From positions 248,001-312,000 of the forward strand of contig NZ_QZCG01000004.1 in NCBI RefSeq assembly GCF_003591515.1: a DNA stretch of 64,000 nt. The letters run 5' to 3'. How positions within the stretch are numbered: position 1 is the first letter of the stretch; each line of letters starts with the position of its first letter. The position numbers and the translations under genes were made by a program. The notes beneath the pieces were generated by a model that ran no database searches, had not been told where the DNA came from, and was given only the letters and a program-made list of their open reading frames with translations. Shown here one piece after another: positions 37,106-46,390 of this stretch. The stretch is from Paracoccus onubensis (GTDB taxonomy: Bacteria > Pseudomonadota > Alphaproteobacteria > Rhodobacterales > Rhodobacteraceae).

Positions 37106-38284
37106 TCAGTTCTGCTCTGGATCGACAACCGGATTCAATACGAACCAGTCCGCCGGGTCCAGTGTTTCCGTTCCCTTGCGCATTTCCAGATACAGGGTTT
37201 CCGTTCGTCCTGCATCACCTCCTTGCGCGGCATTCGCAACGAATTGCGTCCCGAATTCCTGCGCAGGCGCCTCTGACCCGCCCATCAGCCCGACAGGATC
37301 ACCTTCGCGCAAGACATCGCCGACTTCGCCAAAGACCTGCGACAATCCAGCAAATATCAGAAGATAATCTTTTGCGGGCTCTACAATCATCACATTGCCG
37401 TAATCGAGCAAAGGCCCGCGATACCGAATCGTCGCGGGCCACGGAGTCGTCACCAAAGCGGCAGGCGGCGTCGCGATCACCCAGCCGGGACGCCTGACCC
37501 CTGCGGCATCCGGCTCATTGTAAGGACGCTTGACCGAACCGACCACAGGCAGTTGCAAACTGCCCTGAGCGCCTTCGAAATCGTCCATCGGCGCACCGAT
37601 ATCGTTTTCCAGCGCACTGACGCCCGCGGCGAAATCGTCAAGGCTTTGGGCGGCATCCAGCAGGTTCTGAACCTCCTCGGGCTCATCCGCGAAGCGCACC
37701 GGCATCGTGGAACGGTCGGTCACCGCACTGGCAAGAAGCCGCCGGGCCTCCTGCACCGAAGCAAGTCCGCTTCCCAGCATCTCGGCGGCTCCGGCCTGCA
37801 ATTCCCGCACCGTGGCGATTTCGTCCAGTTTCGCCTGTAGCCGCTCGGCCTCGGATCGAAGCCCGGGCGTCACATCGGAAAGGATCATTCCGGCCCGCGC
37901 ACTTGACAATGCGCCGTCGGGATGCAGCAAAAGCGCGGTTTCAGGCGATTGCTGAAGCGATGTCATCGCGCCCAGAACCCGCGCCAGCCGGTCACGCTGC
38001 GCCTCAAACTGCGCACGAAGCTCGGCCTCGCGCGCGCTGGCCTGACGCAGCCCGTCGCGCAGTGACGACAGCCCCTTTTCATAGCCGCTAATGACTTCGG
38101 TCAGCGCCACGACCTGATCGTCCGCAGTGACCGCCTGGCTCAGTTTGCCCATGGCGTCCCGAAGCTGAGTCGCGGCCGCTTCCGCTTCGGCCACGGCCTG
38201 ATCGGCCGGAGTGGCGGCCGCGCTTCCAACTGCCGAAAGCGCAAGAATTCCGCAGATATATATCAGACGGCCGATCCGTTTCAT
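37106..38284 (-). CDS. murein hydrolase activator EnvC-like (degenerate LytM)
   Basis: Periplasmic coiled-coil protein with a C-terminal M23/LytM domain, expected to activate a cell-wall amidase at division sites. The 392 residues have a signal peptide (GRLIYICGILALSAVGSAAA, cut after AAA), then coiled coils from about residue 30 to 200 (LRDAMGKLSQAVTADDQVVA). The LytM-like domain shows DYGNVMIVEPAKDYLLIFAG: the usual zinc-ligand histidine before the LS motif is alanine (FAGLS) and other HxH ligands are absent, so it should not cleave peptidoglycan itself. This degeneration is the EnvC hallmark. It starts four bases inside the gpmI stop and is followed by ctpA. Confidence 0.92.
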   Translation of the reverse strand: MKRIGRLIYICGILALSAVGSAAATPADQAVAEAEAAATQLRDAMGKLSQAVTADDQVVALTEVISGYEKGLSSLRDGLRQASAREAELRAQFEAQRDRLARVLGAMTSLQQSPETALLLHPDGALSSARAGMILSDVTPGLRSEAERLQAKLDEIATVRELQAGAAEMLGSGLASVQEARRLLASAVTDRSTMPVRFADEPEEVQNLLDAAQSLDDFAAGVSALENDIGAPMDDFEGAQGSLQLPVVGSVKRPYNEPDAAGVRRPGWVIATPPAALVTTPWPATIRYRGPLLDYGNVMIVEPAKDYLLIFAGLSQVFGEVGDVLREGDPVGLMGGSEAPAQEFGTQFVANAAQGGDAGRTETLYLEMRKGTETLDPADWFVLNPVVDPEQN

Positions 38285-39798
38285 TTGAGATCCAGCAGGC
38301 TTTTTCCGGTCATCTCGGCGGGCTGATCCACACCCATGAGATGAAGCACGGTCGGCGCCAGATCGGCCAGCCTGCCATCATGCAATCGCGCCGATACAGG
38401 CCCGTTATAGACGATGACCGGCACCGGATTAAGCGTATGCGCGGTATGCGGGCCGCCGGTTTCCGGATCGATCGTCGTTTCGCAATTGCCGTGATCGGCG
38501 CAGATGACCGCCGCGCCGCCGGCGGCGTCCAATGCCTCAAGCATCCGGCCCAGCCCCCTGTCGACCGCTTCACAGGCACGCCGGGCCGCGTCGAGATTGC
38601 CGGTATGCCCGACCATATCGGGATTCGCATAATTCACCACGATCAGATCGTAACCTTCCCCGATCACCTCGACCAGCTTGTCGCTGACCTCATCCGCCGC
38701 CATCTCGGGCGCCAGATCATAGGTCGCGACCTTGGGACTTTGCGGCATGAAGCGATCCTCGCCGGGTTCCGGTGTTTCCTTACCACCGTTAAGGAAAAAC
38801 GTCACATGCGGGTATTTCTCGGTTTCGGCCAGCCGGAATTGCCGCAATCCCTTCCGGGCAATCCAGGCACCAAGGGTATTGACCACCTGTTGCTTGGGAT
38901 AAGCGGTTGTCATGAAGGTGTTATGACGCTCGCTGTAATCCACCATCCCCAGAAAAGCAGCCCAATCGGGCCGGTCATGGCGCTCAAATCCCGAAAATAG
39001 CGGATCGCCAAGCGCGGACAGGATTTCCCGCGCCCTGTCAGCCCTGAAATTGAGGCAGAAGAACCCGTCCGCGTCCAGAGCCCCGTTATAACCGTCTATT
39101 GCGAAAGGCTGGATGAATTCGTCCGTTTCGCCCCGTGCATATGCAACCGCAATCGCCTGTTCCGCGGTCGCCGCCGCCTCGCCCTGCCCCGCCACGATGG
39201 CGCGATAGGCGCGTTCGATCCGCTCCCAGCGGTTATCGCGGTCCATTGCATAATAGCGGCCTGTCACCGTGCCGATCCGGGCTCTTTCCGGCAGGCTTTG
39301 CTGTAATTCGCGCATGAAGATTTCCGCAGATTGCGGCGCAACGTCCCGCCCGTCGGTGACGGCATGGATCACCACCGGAACATCTGCATCGGTGATCGCC
39401 CTGGTCGCAGCAAGAATATGAGAGATATGACCGTGCACCCCGCCATCCGAGACAATTCCCATCAGATGGGCCGTGCCCCCGGTTTCCTTCATCCGCGCGA
39501 TAAAATCGCCCAAAGCCCGGTTCCGCTGAAAACTTCCATCCTCGATCGCCAGATCGATCTGCCCCAGATCCATGGCGACGACCCTGCCCGCGCCGATATT
39601 GGTATGGCCCACCTCGGAATTGCCCATCTGCCCCGAAGGCAGCCCCACATCCGGCCCGAAGGTCGTCAGGGCCGCATTCGGGCAATCCCGCATCAGACGA
39701 TCGAAATTCGGCGTCTCGGCCTGATCGGGCGCGCTCTGCTCGGGTCGGTCGGAAATTCCCCAGCCATCGAGAATGCACAGGATCACGGGTTTGGTCAT
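38281..39798 (-). CDS. gpmI: 2,3-bisphosphoglycerate-independent phosphoglycerate mutase
   Basis: Dimanganese enzyme interconverting 3- and 2-phosphoglycerate in glycolysis. The 505-residue length and motifs are textbook: VILCILDGWGISDRPEQ at the start, the phosphoserine loop GLPSGQMGNSEVGHTNIGAG near residue 54-73, VTDGRDVAPQSAEIFM near 150, and the late metal motifs VVNYANPDMVGHTGNLDAAR and VICADHGNCE. The start is 28 bases from an 18-bp palindrome (39827-39844). It leads a run gpmI-envC-ctpA-rppH in which each stop overlaps or abuts the next start, linking glycolysis and envelope genes on one message. Confidence 0.97.
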   Translation of the reverse strand: MTKPVILCILDGWGISDRPEQSAPDQAETPNFDRLMRDCPNAALTTFGPDVGLPSGQMGNSEVGHTNIGAGRVVAMDLGQIDLAIEDGSFQRNRALGDFIARMKETGGTAHLMGIVSDGGVHGHISHILAATRAITDADVPVVIHAVTDGRDVAPQSAEIFMRELQQSLPERARIGTVTGRYYAMDRDNRWERIERAYRAIVAGQGEAAATAEQAIAVAYARGETDEFIQPFAIDGYNGALDADGFFCLNFRADRAREILSALGDPLFSGFERHDRPDWAAFLGMVDYSERHNTFMTTAYPKQQVVNTLGAWIARKGLRQFRLAETEKYPHVTFFLNGGKETPEPGEDRFMPQSPKVATYDLAPEMAADEVSDKLVEVIGEGYDLIVVNYANPDMVGHTGNLDAARRACEAVDRGLGRMLEALDAAGGAAVICADHGNCETTIDPETGGPHTAHTLNPVPVIVYNGPVSARLHDGRLADLAPTVLHLMGVDQPAEMTGKSLLDLK

Positions 39799-39826
39799 AT
39801 CGGCCTCGTCATGGTTTCCGCCTTGT

Positions 39827-39844
39827 TACGCCTGCGCAGGCGTA
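39827..39844. repeat. 18-bp perfect palindrome upstream of gpmI
   Basis: TACGCCTGCGCAGGCGTA is its own reverse complement and lies in the 172-base gap between fhs (upstream, same strand) and gpmI. Perfect symmetry without a loop fits a dimeric protein's operator better than a transcription terminator, but no regulator can be named. Confidence 0.5.
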
Positions 39845-39970
39845 GCGGCAACCATCCACCGCCGGCTGATATGGCCGGAAATGGCGGAATGGGCCTGACA
39901 TATTCGTGCTTTCGCAAACATGCGCCGATATCCGGGCAAGGCCGGGCATTGGCCGGCCGCAGGATTGCGG

Positions 39971-41638
39971 TCAGAAAAGCCCCTCGATTTGCCCATCGCT
40001 GTCAAGCCGGATGCTTTCCGCCGCGGGCCGGCGGGGCAAGCCCGGCATGGTCATGATTTCACCGCAAATCGCAACGACAAAACCGGCGCCCGCATTCAGC
40101 CGGACCTCGCGGACCGGAATGACATGCCCCTCGGGTGCTCCGCGCAATGTCGGATCGGTCGAGAATGAATATTGGGTCTTGGCGATACAGACCGGAAAAT
40201 TGCCGTAGCCGGCCCGTTCCCATTGCTCGAGCTGTTCACGCACGGACGGCGCGGCCTCGGCATGGGAGGCGCGGTAGATGCGGGTGCAGATCGTCTCGAT
40301 CTTTTGCCACAAAGGCATGGAATCCGGATAGGTCGTGTGGAAATCAGCTCCGCTTTCGACCAGATCGACGACTGCACGGGCAAGATCCTCGGCCCCTGCG
40401 CCACCTTCCGCCCAGTGACGTGCAATGGCCACCTTGACGCCGTGCTGTGCGCAATAATCCTTCAGCGCCGCGATCTCGGCCTCGGTATCGCCGTCGAAAT
40501 GGTTCAGCGCCACCAGAACCGGCAGGCCGAAACCGCGCAAATTCTCGATATGGCGGCCCAGATTGGCGCAACCGCGTGTCACCGCCTTTGCGTCTTCGCT
40601 GCCCAGATCCGCCTTGGCAATGCCGCCATTCATCTTCAACGCCCGGATCGTGGCCACCAGAACGGTCGCCGATGGAGACAGCCCGCCCAGCCGGCATTTG
40701 ATGTCCAGAAACTTCTCGGCCCCCAGATCGGCGCCGAACCCTGCCTCGGTCACGACGTAATCCGAAAGCCGCAGTGCCGTCCGCGTCGCCACAAGGCTGT
40801 TGCAGCCATGCGCGATATTGGCGAAGGGTCCGCCATGCACGAAAGCCGGATTGTTTTCCAGCGTCTGAACGAGATTCGGCTGAAACGCGTCTTTCAGCAG
40901 CACGGTCATCGCGCCATCCGCGCCAAGATCACGGGCGGTCACCGGCTGACGCTCCCATGTATAACCGATCACGATCCGGCCCAGCCGATCCTGCAGATCG
41001 GCAAGGTCGCTGGACAAACACAGGATCGCCATGACTTCAGAGGCCACGGTAATGTCGAAACCGCTCTGCCTTGGAAACCCGTTCGACACGCCGCCAAGCC
41101 CCTGCGCCAGATCGCGCAGCGCCCGGTCATTCATATCCATCACCCGCCTCCAGGTGATCCTGCGGGTGTCGATTTGCAGCTCATTGCCCCAATGGACATG
41201 ATTGTCGATCATCGCGGCCAGCAGATTATGGGCCGAGGTGATCGCATGGAAATCGCCGGTGAAATGAAGGTTCATATCCTCCATCGGCACGATCTGGGCA
41301 TAGCCGCCGCCGGCCGCTCCGCCCTTCATGCCGAAATTGGGGCCAAGACTGGCCTCGCGGATGCAGATCGTGGCACGCTTGCCGATCCGGTTCAACGCAT
41401 CGCCAAGCCCGACGGTGGTTGTCGTCTTGCCCTCACCTGCCGGAGTAGGATTGATGGCAGTCACCAGGATCAGCCGGCCTGCCGGACGATCAGACAGCCG
41501 CGCCATGGCGTCATGGGTGATCTTTGCCTTGTCGTGGCCGTAGGGCAGGATATCCCCGACCTCAAGCCCCAGCATGGCGGCGATCTCGGTAATGGGTTTC
41601 TTATTGGCCGCGCGTGCGATGCGAATATCGGATGTCAT
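39971..41638 (-). CDS. fhs: formate-tetrahydrofolate ligase
   Basis: Activates formate with ATP to 10-formyl-tetrahydrofolate, feeding one-carbon metabolism. The 555 residues carry the ATP-binding motif [20 protein letters not shown] near residue 65, [20 protein letters not shown] near 105, [20 protein letters not shown] near 128, and [19 protein letters not shown] near 300, matching the family closely. The C-terminus ends with [20 protein letters not shown]. The 240-base gap to dnaE (same strand) should contain its promoter; I saw no riboswitch in it. Formate-utilising methylotrophic or C1-related roles are common in this bacterial group, but no partner genes are in the window. Confidence 0.97.
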   Translation of the reverse strand: MTSDIRIARAANKKPITEIAAMLGLEVGDILPYGHDKAKITHDAMARLSDRPAGRLILVTAINPTPAGEGKTTTTVGLGDALNRIGKRATICIREASLGPNFGMKGGAAGGGYAQIVPMEDMNLHFTGDFHAITSAHNLLAAMIDNHVHWGNELQIDTRRITWRRVMDMNDRALRDLAQGLGGVSNGFPRQSGFDITVASEVMAILCLSSDLADLQDRLGRIVIGYTWERQPVTARDLGADGAMTVLLKDAFQPNLVQTLENNPAFVHGGPFANIAHGCNSLVATRTALRLSDYVVTEAGFGADLGAEKFLDIKCRLGGLSPSATVLVATIRALKMNGGIAKADLGSEDAKAVTRGCANLGRHIENLRGFGLPVLVALNHFDGDTEAEIAALKDYCAQHGVKVAIARHWAEGGAGAEDLARAVVDLVESGADFHTTYPDSMPLWQKIETICTRIYRASHAEAAPSVREQLEQWERAGYGNFPVCIAKTQYSFSTDPTLRGAPEGHVIPVREVRLNAGAGFVVAICGEIMTMPGLPRRPAAESIRLDSDGQIEGLF

Positions 41639-41878
41639 GCGTCTCTCATAGGTTTGGCCGAAACAAATACCACCCCCTGGCCTCGGCGCCTGGTCAGCCT
41701 ATAGCTTTGCACGTCACCCCATATCTGCGCAATCATCCGCAGGGATGACCTACCAAATAGGGAAATTCGATCGTCAGGAAAGCTCCCGGGCCAATATCGG
41801 GCACCCTGTTCCCGCAGTGACAGAAGTCGGACACTCGCGCAAACGAGCCGCCCGCTCATTGCCGGAATGGTCGCGGCC

Positions 41879-44800
41879 CTATTGCTCGGTCACGTCCAGA
41901 ACGCCCGGCACCGCGCGCAATGCCTGCCGGACCGGCGTCGTCAGCGGCGCATCATTCGTCACCTCGATCTCGATCAGGTCGTCACCCTCGCGCAGGCGCA
42001 GCAATATCGGGCCACGGCTGCGCATGGGGGCGTTGATCTCGGTCCTGATCCGGCCCAGCACCTCGACCAGACGCGGGACGGTATCCTCCCCCTGCAATTC
42101 GACCGCCAACGAGCCCGCCCCGGCATCGGCAACCGCATCTTCAAGCGATGTGACCGCATTGGCCAGCATCTTCACCTGCTCGCCCGAGGGTTCGACCTTG
42201 ACCTGCAGGACGACATTCTCTCCCGGCTCCAGCCGGTCGCGGGCCGCGTTCAGCAGATCGGAAAACACCGTCACCTCGTAAAGCCCGGTCGGATCGGACA
42301 GGGTGACAAAGGCATATTGCGTTCCCTTGGCGGATTTCCGTTCCTGCCGCGCCGCCACCGTACCGGCAATCTGCGTGACCAGCGGACCGCCCTCGGCATC
42401 CGCCACGATCTCGGCCAGGGTCTGCACTTTCTTGCGGCGAAGCGCGGGCAGGTAATCGTCCAGCGGATGGCCTGAAAGGTAAAAACCCACGGCGCGATGC
42501 TCTTCCCCAAGTTTTTCGGCGGGCAGCCAGATCTGCGCGACAGGCGGGCGCGGAGGCGGAAGATCCTCGCCCCCGCCAAATAACGAGGATTGGGCTGAGG
42601 CCGCCTGTTCCTGCACCGCGGCGGACCATGCGACCAGCGCATCCAGCGATTTCAACACCCGCGCCCGGTTTTCCTCCAGAACATCGAACACCCCGGCCCG
42701 CACAAGCATTTCAAGCGGGCGCTTGCCCACCCGGCGCATATCGACGCGACGCGCGAAATCATGCAGATCGGTAAAGGGCCGGTCCTCCCGCCCCACTTCG
42801 ATCAGCCGCATTGCATCGACACCCACACCCTTGAGCGCCCCAAGCGCATAGTGAATCCGCCCCTCTTTCACGGTGAACAGCGGCGCGGAACGGTTCACGC
42901 AGGGCGGCACGATCTCGATCCCCATACGGTCGCATTCGCGCTTGTAGACGGCCAGCTTGTCGGTCAGATGGCTGTCGCAGTTCATCACCGCCGCCATGAA
43001 CTCGACCGGGTGATTGGCCTTCAGCCACGCGGTCTGGTAGCTGACCACCGCATAGGCGGCAGCATGGGATTTGTTAAAGCCGTAATTTGCGAATTTTTCA
43101 AGAAGGTCAAAGACTTCTCCAGCCTTCTTTTCATCGACGCCATTAGCGATCGAACCCTTGATGAATTTGGGCCGTTCTTTCGCCATCTCGGCGGCAATTT
43201 TCTTACCCATGGCCCGGCGCAACAAGTCGGCACCGCCAAGGCTGTAGCCCGCCATGACCTGCGCGATCTGCATCACCTGTTCCTGATAGACGATGATGCC
43301 CTGAGTTTCTTCAAGGATGTGATCGATCAGCGGATGGATCGACTGAAGCTCGCGCTGGCCGTTCTTCACTTCGCAATAAGTGGGAATATTCTCCATCGGG
43401 CCGGGACGATACAGCGCCACAAGCGCCACGATATCCTCGATACAGGTTGGGCGCATCCGCCGCAGGGCATCCATCATGCCGCTGCTTTCCACCTGAAACA
43501 CGGCGACGGTGCGCGCGCTCGCGAACAGATCATAGGTCCGCTTGTCGTCCAGCGGGATCAGGTTCATCTGATTTTCCGCCCCGGCAGGCGGATCGTAAAG
43601 CTGTGCTCCGTCCGCGCCAATATGCAAGGGCCGCCCGCTGCCATTGACCGGATCGCCATTGATGAGATCGACCGCATTCTGAATGACGGTCAGGGTCTTG
43701 AGACCCAGAAAGTCGAATTTCACCAGCCCGGCCTGTTCGACCCATTTCATATTGAACTGGGTCGCGGGCATATCCGAACCCGGATCGCGATAAAGCGGCA
43801 CCAGCCGATCCAGCGGCCGGTCACCGATCACCACACCCGCGGCGTGGGTCGAGGCATTGCGGTAAAGCCCCTCTATCTGTTCGGCATAATCCAGAAGGCG
43901 CGCGACGACCTCTTCACGGGCAGCCTCGCGCAGACGGGGTTCTTCCGCCCGGGCCTTGGTGACGCTGACGGGCTTGACCCCTTCGACCGGGATCAGCTTC
44001 GACAGCCGGTCCACCTGTCCATAGGGCAGTTGCAGCACCCGCCCCACATCGCGCACCGCTGCCTTGGACAGCAGGGCGCCGAAGGTGATGATCTGGCCCA
44101 CCTTCTCGCGACCATATTTCCCTTGCACGTAATGGATCACCTCCTCACGCCGATCCATGCAGAAATCGATATCGAAATCCGGCATCGAGACACGTTCGGG
44201 ATTCAGGAACCGCTCGAACAGCAGGTTGTAGCGCAGCGGATCCAGATCGGTGATCGTCAAGGCATAGGCCACCAGCGAACCGGCGCCCGATCCCCGTCCC
44301 GGGCCAACGGGAATATCATGATCCTTGGCCCATTTGATGAAATCGGCCACGATCAGGAAATAGCCGGGGAAGCCCATCTGTTCGATGATGCCCAGTTCGA
44401 ATTCCAGCCGCTCGTGATAATCCTCGACCGGGACGGCATGCGGTATCACCTTCAGCCGCGCCTCCAGCCCCGCACGGGCCTGACGGCGCAATTCCTCGAC
44501 CTCGTCGTCGGCGAAGCGCGGCAGGATCGGTTTATGCCGGGACACCGCAAAGGCGCAGCGGCGCGCGATCTCGACCGTGTTTTCAATTGCTTCCGGAAGA
44601 TCCGCGAATAGTACGGCCATTTCTTCAGCAGACTTGAAATAATGCTGTGGCGTCAGGCGACGGCGCGGCTGCGACTGATCGACATAGGCCTTTTCGGCAA
44701 TACAGATCAGCGCGTCATGCGCCTCGTACATGCCCGGCTTGGGGAAATAGACGTCATTTGTCGCGACCAGCGGCAGTTCTTTGGCATAAGCCAGCGAGAT

Positions 44801-45364
44801 CAGCCCCGCCTCCGATGCCGCCTCGGCCTCCATCAGCCCGCCATTCTCGCCGGGATGGCGTTGCAATTCGATATAGATCCGTGTCGGGAAGGCATCGGCC
44901 AGACGATCGGCCAGCGCCGCGGCCTTGTCGCCCTGCCCCAGCGCAATCAGCTTGCCCAAAGGCCCAGTTGCCCCGCCGGTCAGACAGATCAGCCCTTCGC
45001 TGCGTTCGCACAGCTCGTCCAGCGTAACATGCGCCCGGGCATTGCCTTCGCGCAGATAAAGACATGACGACAGCGCCATGAGATTCAGCCAGCCCTGATG
45101 ATTCTGCGCCAAAAGAACAACCGGCCCCGTCTCATCCGCCTGCAACGTGATCTGGCAGCCGATGATCGGCTGAACCCCCTTGTCCATCGCCTTCACGCTA
45201 AATTCGAGCGCGGCGAACATGGCGTCGGTATCGGTCAGTGCGACGGCAGGCATACCGGCATCGGCGGCCAGCGCAGGAAGTTTGCCAACGGGAATTGCGC
45301 CTTCAAGCAGCGAATGCTCGGAATGCGTGCGAAGATGAATGAATCGGGGAGATTTGGAGCGCAT
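41879..45364 (-). CDS. dnaE: DNA polymerase III alpha subunit
   Basis: Replicative polymerase catalytic chain. The 1161 residues open with the PHP domain (FIHLRTHSEHSLLEGAIPVG). The polymerase core follows, including PVGPGRGSGAGSLVAYALTI, the catalytic aspartates in MPDFDIDFCMDRREEVIHYV near 410, and EGLYRNASTHAAGVVIGDRP near 520. KSHAAAYAVVSYQTAWLKAN marks the helix-hairpin-helix region near 750. The tail contains the OB-fold (GPLVTQIAGTVAARQERKSA). The ATG at 45364 is chosen because family sequence begins at once; an upstream ATG would add 17 unrelated residues. This is the DnaE1 type, not the error-prone DnaE2, as judged by length and intact PHP. It is a single gene with a 72-base gap to the GST gene upstream. 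Confidence 0.97.
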   Translation of the reverse strand: MRSKSPRFIHLRTHSEHSLLEGAIPVGKLPALAADAGMPAVALTDTDAMFAALEFSVKAMDKGVQPIIGCQITLQADETGPVVLLAQNHQGWLNLMALSSCLYLREGNARAHVTLDELCERSEGLICLTGGATGPLGKLIALGQGDKAAALADRLADAFPTRIYIELQRHPGENGGLMEAEAASEAGLISLAYAKELPLVATNDVYFPKPGMYEAHDALICIAEKAYVDQSQPRRRLTPQHYFKSAEEMAVLFADLPEAIENTVEIARRCAFAVSRHKPILPRFADDEVEELRRQARAGLEARLKVIPHAVPVEDYHERLEFELGIIEQMGFPGYFLIVADFIKWAKDHDIPVGPGRGSGAGSLVAYALTITDLDPLRYNLLFERFLNPERVSMPDFDIDFCMDRREEVIHYVQGKYGREKVGQIITFGALLSKAAVRDVGRVLQLPYGQVDRLSKLIPVEGVKPVSVTKARAEEPRLREAAREEVVARLLDYAEQIEGLYRNASTHAAGVVIGDRPLDRLVPLYRDPGSDMPATQFNMKWVEQAGLVKFDFLGLKTLTVIQNAVDLINGDPVNGSGRPLHIGADGAQLYDPPAGAENQMNLIPLDDKRTYDLFASARTVAVFQVESSGMMDALRRMRPTCIEDIVALVALYRPGPMENIPTYCEVKNGQRELQSIHPLIDHILEETQGIIVYQEQVMQIAQVMAGYSLGGADLLRRAMGKKIAAEMAKERPKFIKGSIANGVDEKKAGEVFDLLEKFANYGFNKSHAAAYAVVSYQTAWLKANHPVEFMAAVMNCDSHLTDKLAVYKRECDRMGIEIVPPCVNRSAPLFTVKEGRIHYALGALKGVGVDAMRLIEVGREDRPFTDLHDFARRVDMRRVGKRPLEMLVRAGVFDVLEENRARVLKSLDALVAWSAAVQEQAASAQSSLFGGGEDLPPPRPPVAQIWLPAEKLGEEHRAVGFYLSGHPLDDYLPALRRKKVQTLAEIVADAEGGPLVTQIAGTVAARQERKSAKGTQYAFVTLSDPTGLYEVTVFSDLLNAARDRLEPGENVVLQVKVEPSGEQVKMLANAVTSLEDAVADAGAGSLAVELQGEDTVPRLVEVLGRIRTEINAPMRSRGPILLRLREGDDLIEIEVTNDAPLTTPVRQALRAVPGVLDVTEQ

Positions 45365-45487
45365 GCGGGAACAGTATCGCGAGTTGCCCGGCCAGCGCAA
45401 TTGCCAGAAGGACAAAACCGGGGCGGATCATATGGCCCCCGACTGCGTGGAAGATCAAAGTTCGGCGATATAGGGATAAGCCACCGT

Positions 45488-46141
45488 CTAGCCTGAAAGA
45501 AGCGCGGAAAGATCCGGATCGGACTCCGACAATTCCGGGATCAGGGAAATCTCTTTCCACCAGTTACTCAGCCCTGGAAAGTCAGAGAGCGCCTCTTGCC
45601 CCTCTTCGGCACGGGTGAAATAGTCAATCATCGGCGCAAGATGGAGATCAGCAAGCGTCATGCTCTTTCCGTTCAGAACATGCCCTTCCAGCGCGATGCG
45701 TTCCAAAGCGGCAAGAGCCAGTCCTGAACTCTTCATTCCCTGCATGATCTCATTCCGGCAAGCGGGTTCGCCGGTGATTGGACGGAAAATCCGGTGTGAA
45801 AATACCTGCCTGACCATTGGCCAGTAACAATAGTTGTCAATGACGGAAATGACCTGATCCATCCGCGCCAATATCTTCGGGTCTTCCGGTTGCAGCGCGT
45901 CACCCGGGAATGCCCTGTCAATATAGCGGGTCATCGCTGCCGTCTCGTAAATTGCAAACCCGTTGTGGATCAGAACCGGCACACGTCCAAACGGATGCAG
46001 TTCCATATAATCCACAGGCAATTCAGAGAACGGATCAACCTCAACCAGATCATGAGAAACCCGCTTCCGAAGCAATGTCAGGCGGGCGATCCGGTTATAT
46101 ACGCTGTATCGATAGCCGTGCAGACACACGTGATCGGTCAT
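45488..46141 (-). CDS. glutathione S-transferase family protein
   Basis: Two-domain GST-fold protein of unknown substrate. The 217 residues have the thioredoxin-like half with YSVYNRIARLTLLRKRVSHD and the cis-proline motif FGRVPVLIHNGFAIYETAAM near 50-70, whose ET binds the glutathione gamma-glutamate. The all-alpha half includes LNGKSMTLADLHLAPMIDYF near 160 (the N-cap box with its conserved Asp). The ATG at 46141 begins conserved sequence; an upstream frame extends into the divergent dehydrogenase leader. It is not obviously one of the named classes. A 249-base divergent gap separates it from the aldehyde dehydrogenase. Confidence 0.87.
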   Translation of the reverse strand: MTDHVCLHGYRYSVYNRIARLTLLRKRVSHDLVEVDPFSELPVDYMELHPFGRVPVLIHNGFAIYETAAMTRYIDRAFPGDALQPEDPKILARMDQVISVIDNYCYWPMVRQVFSHRIFRPITGEPACRNEIMQGMKSSGLALAALERIALEGHVLNGKSMTLADLHLAPMIDYFTRAEEGQEALSDFPGLSNWWKEISLIPELSESDPDLSALLSG

Positions 46142-46390
46142 ATACCGTGTCCTCTTGTCATGCCTGAATAAATGATATGCCAAGCCGATCCGATCAGAAA
46201 GGGCTCGCTGCCGATACCGATCACCTGCACAATCACGATGCCTTGGCAGTCTCACATCTCGCGGATCCTGCCTTGCGATCTTCGCTCCGATATGATCCGA
46301 CTACGCCCGCATGACCGGTGCAGGAATCCATGCCGCAAGGAACGACCGGACGGTGTAGATTTCATGCCGCCCCACCTGAAAGGACATTAC

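Noticed and set aside
41639..41878. Folate-related riboswitch or small RNA upstream of fhs
   Set aside because: No conserved core or convincing fold was recognised in the 240-base gap.
42761..44611. 616-codon plus-strand frame opposite dnaE
   Set aside because: Antisense shadow of the polymerase gene with unnatural composition; its length follows from high GC and codon bias.
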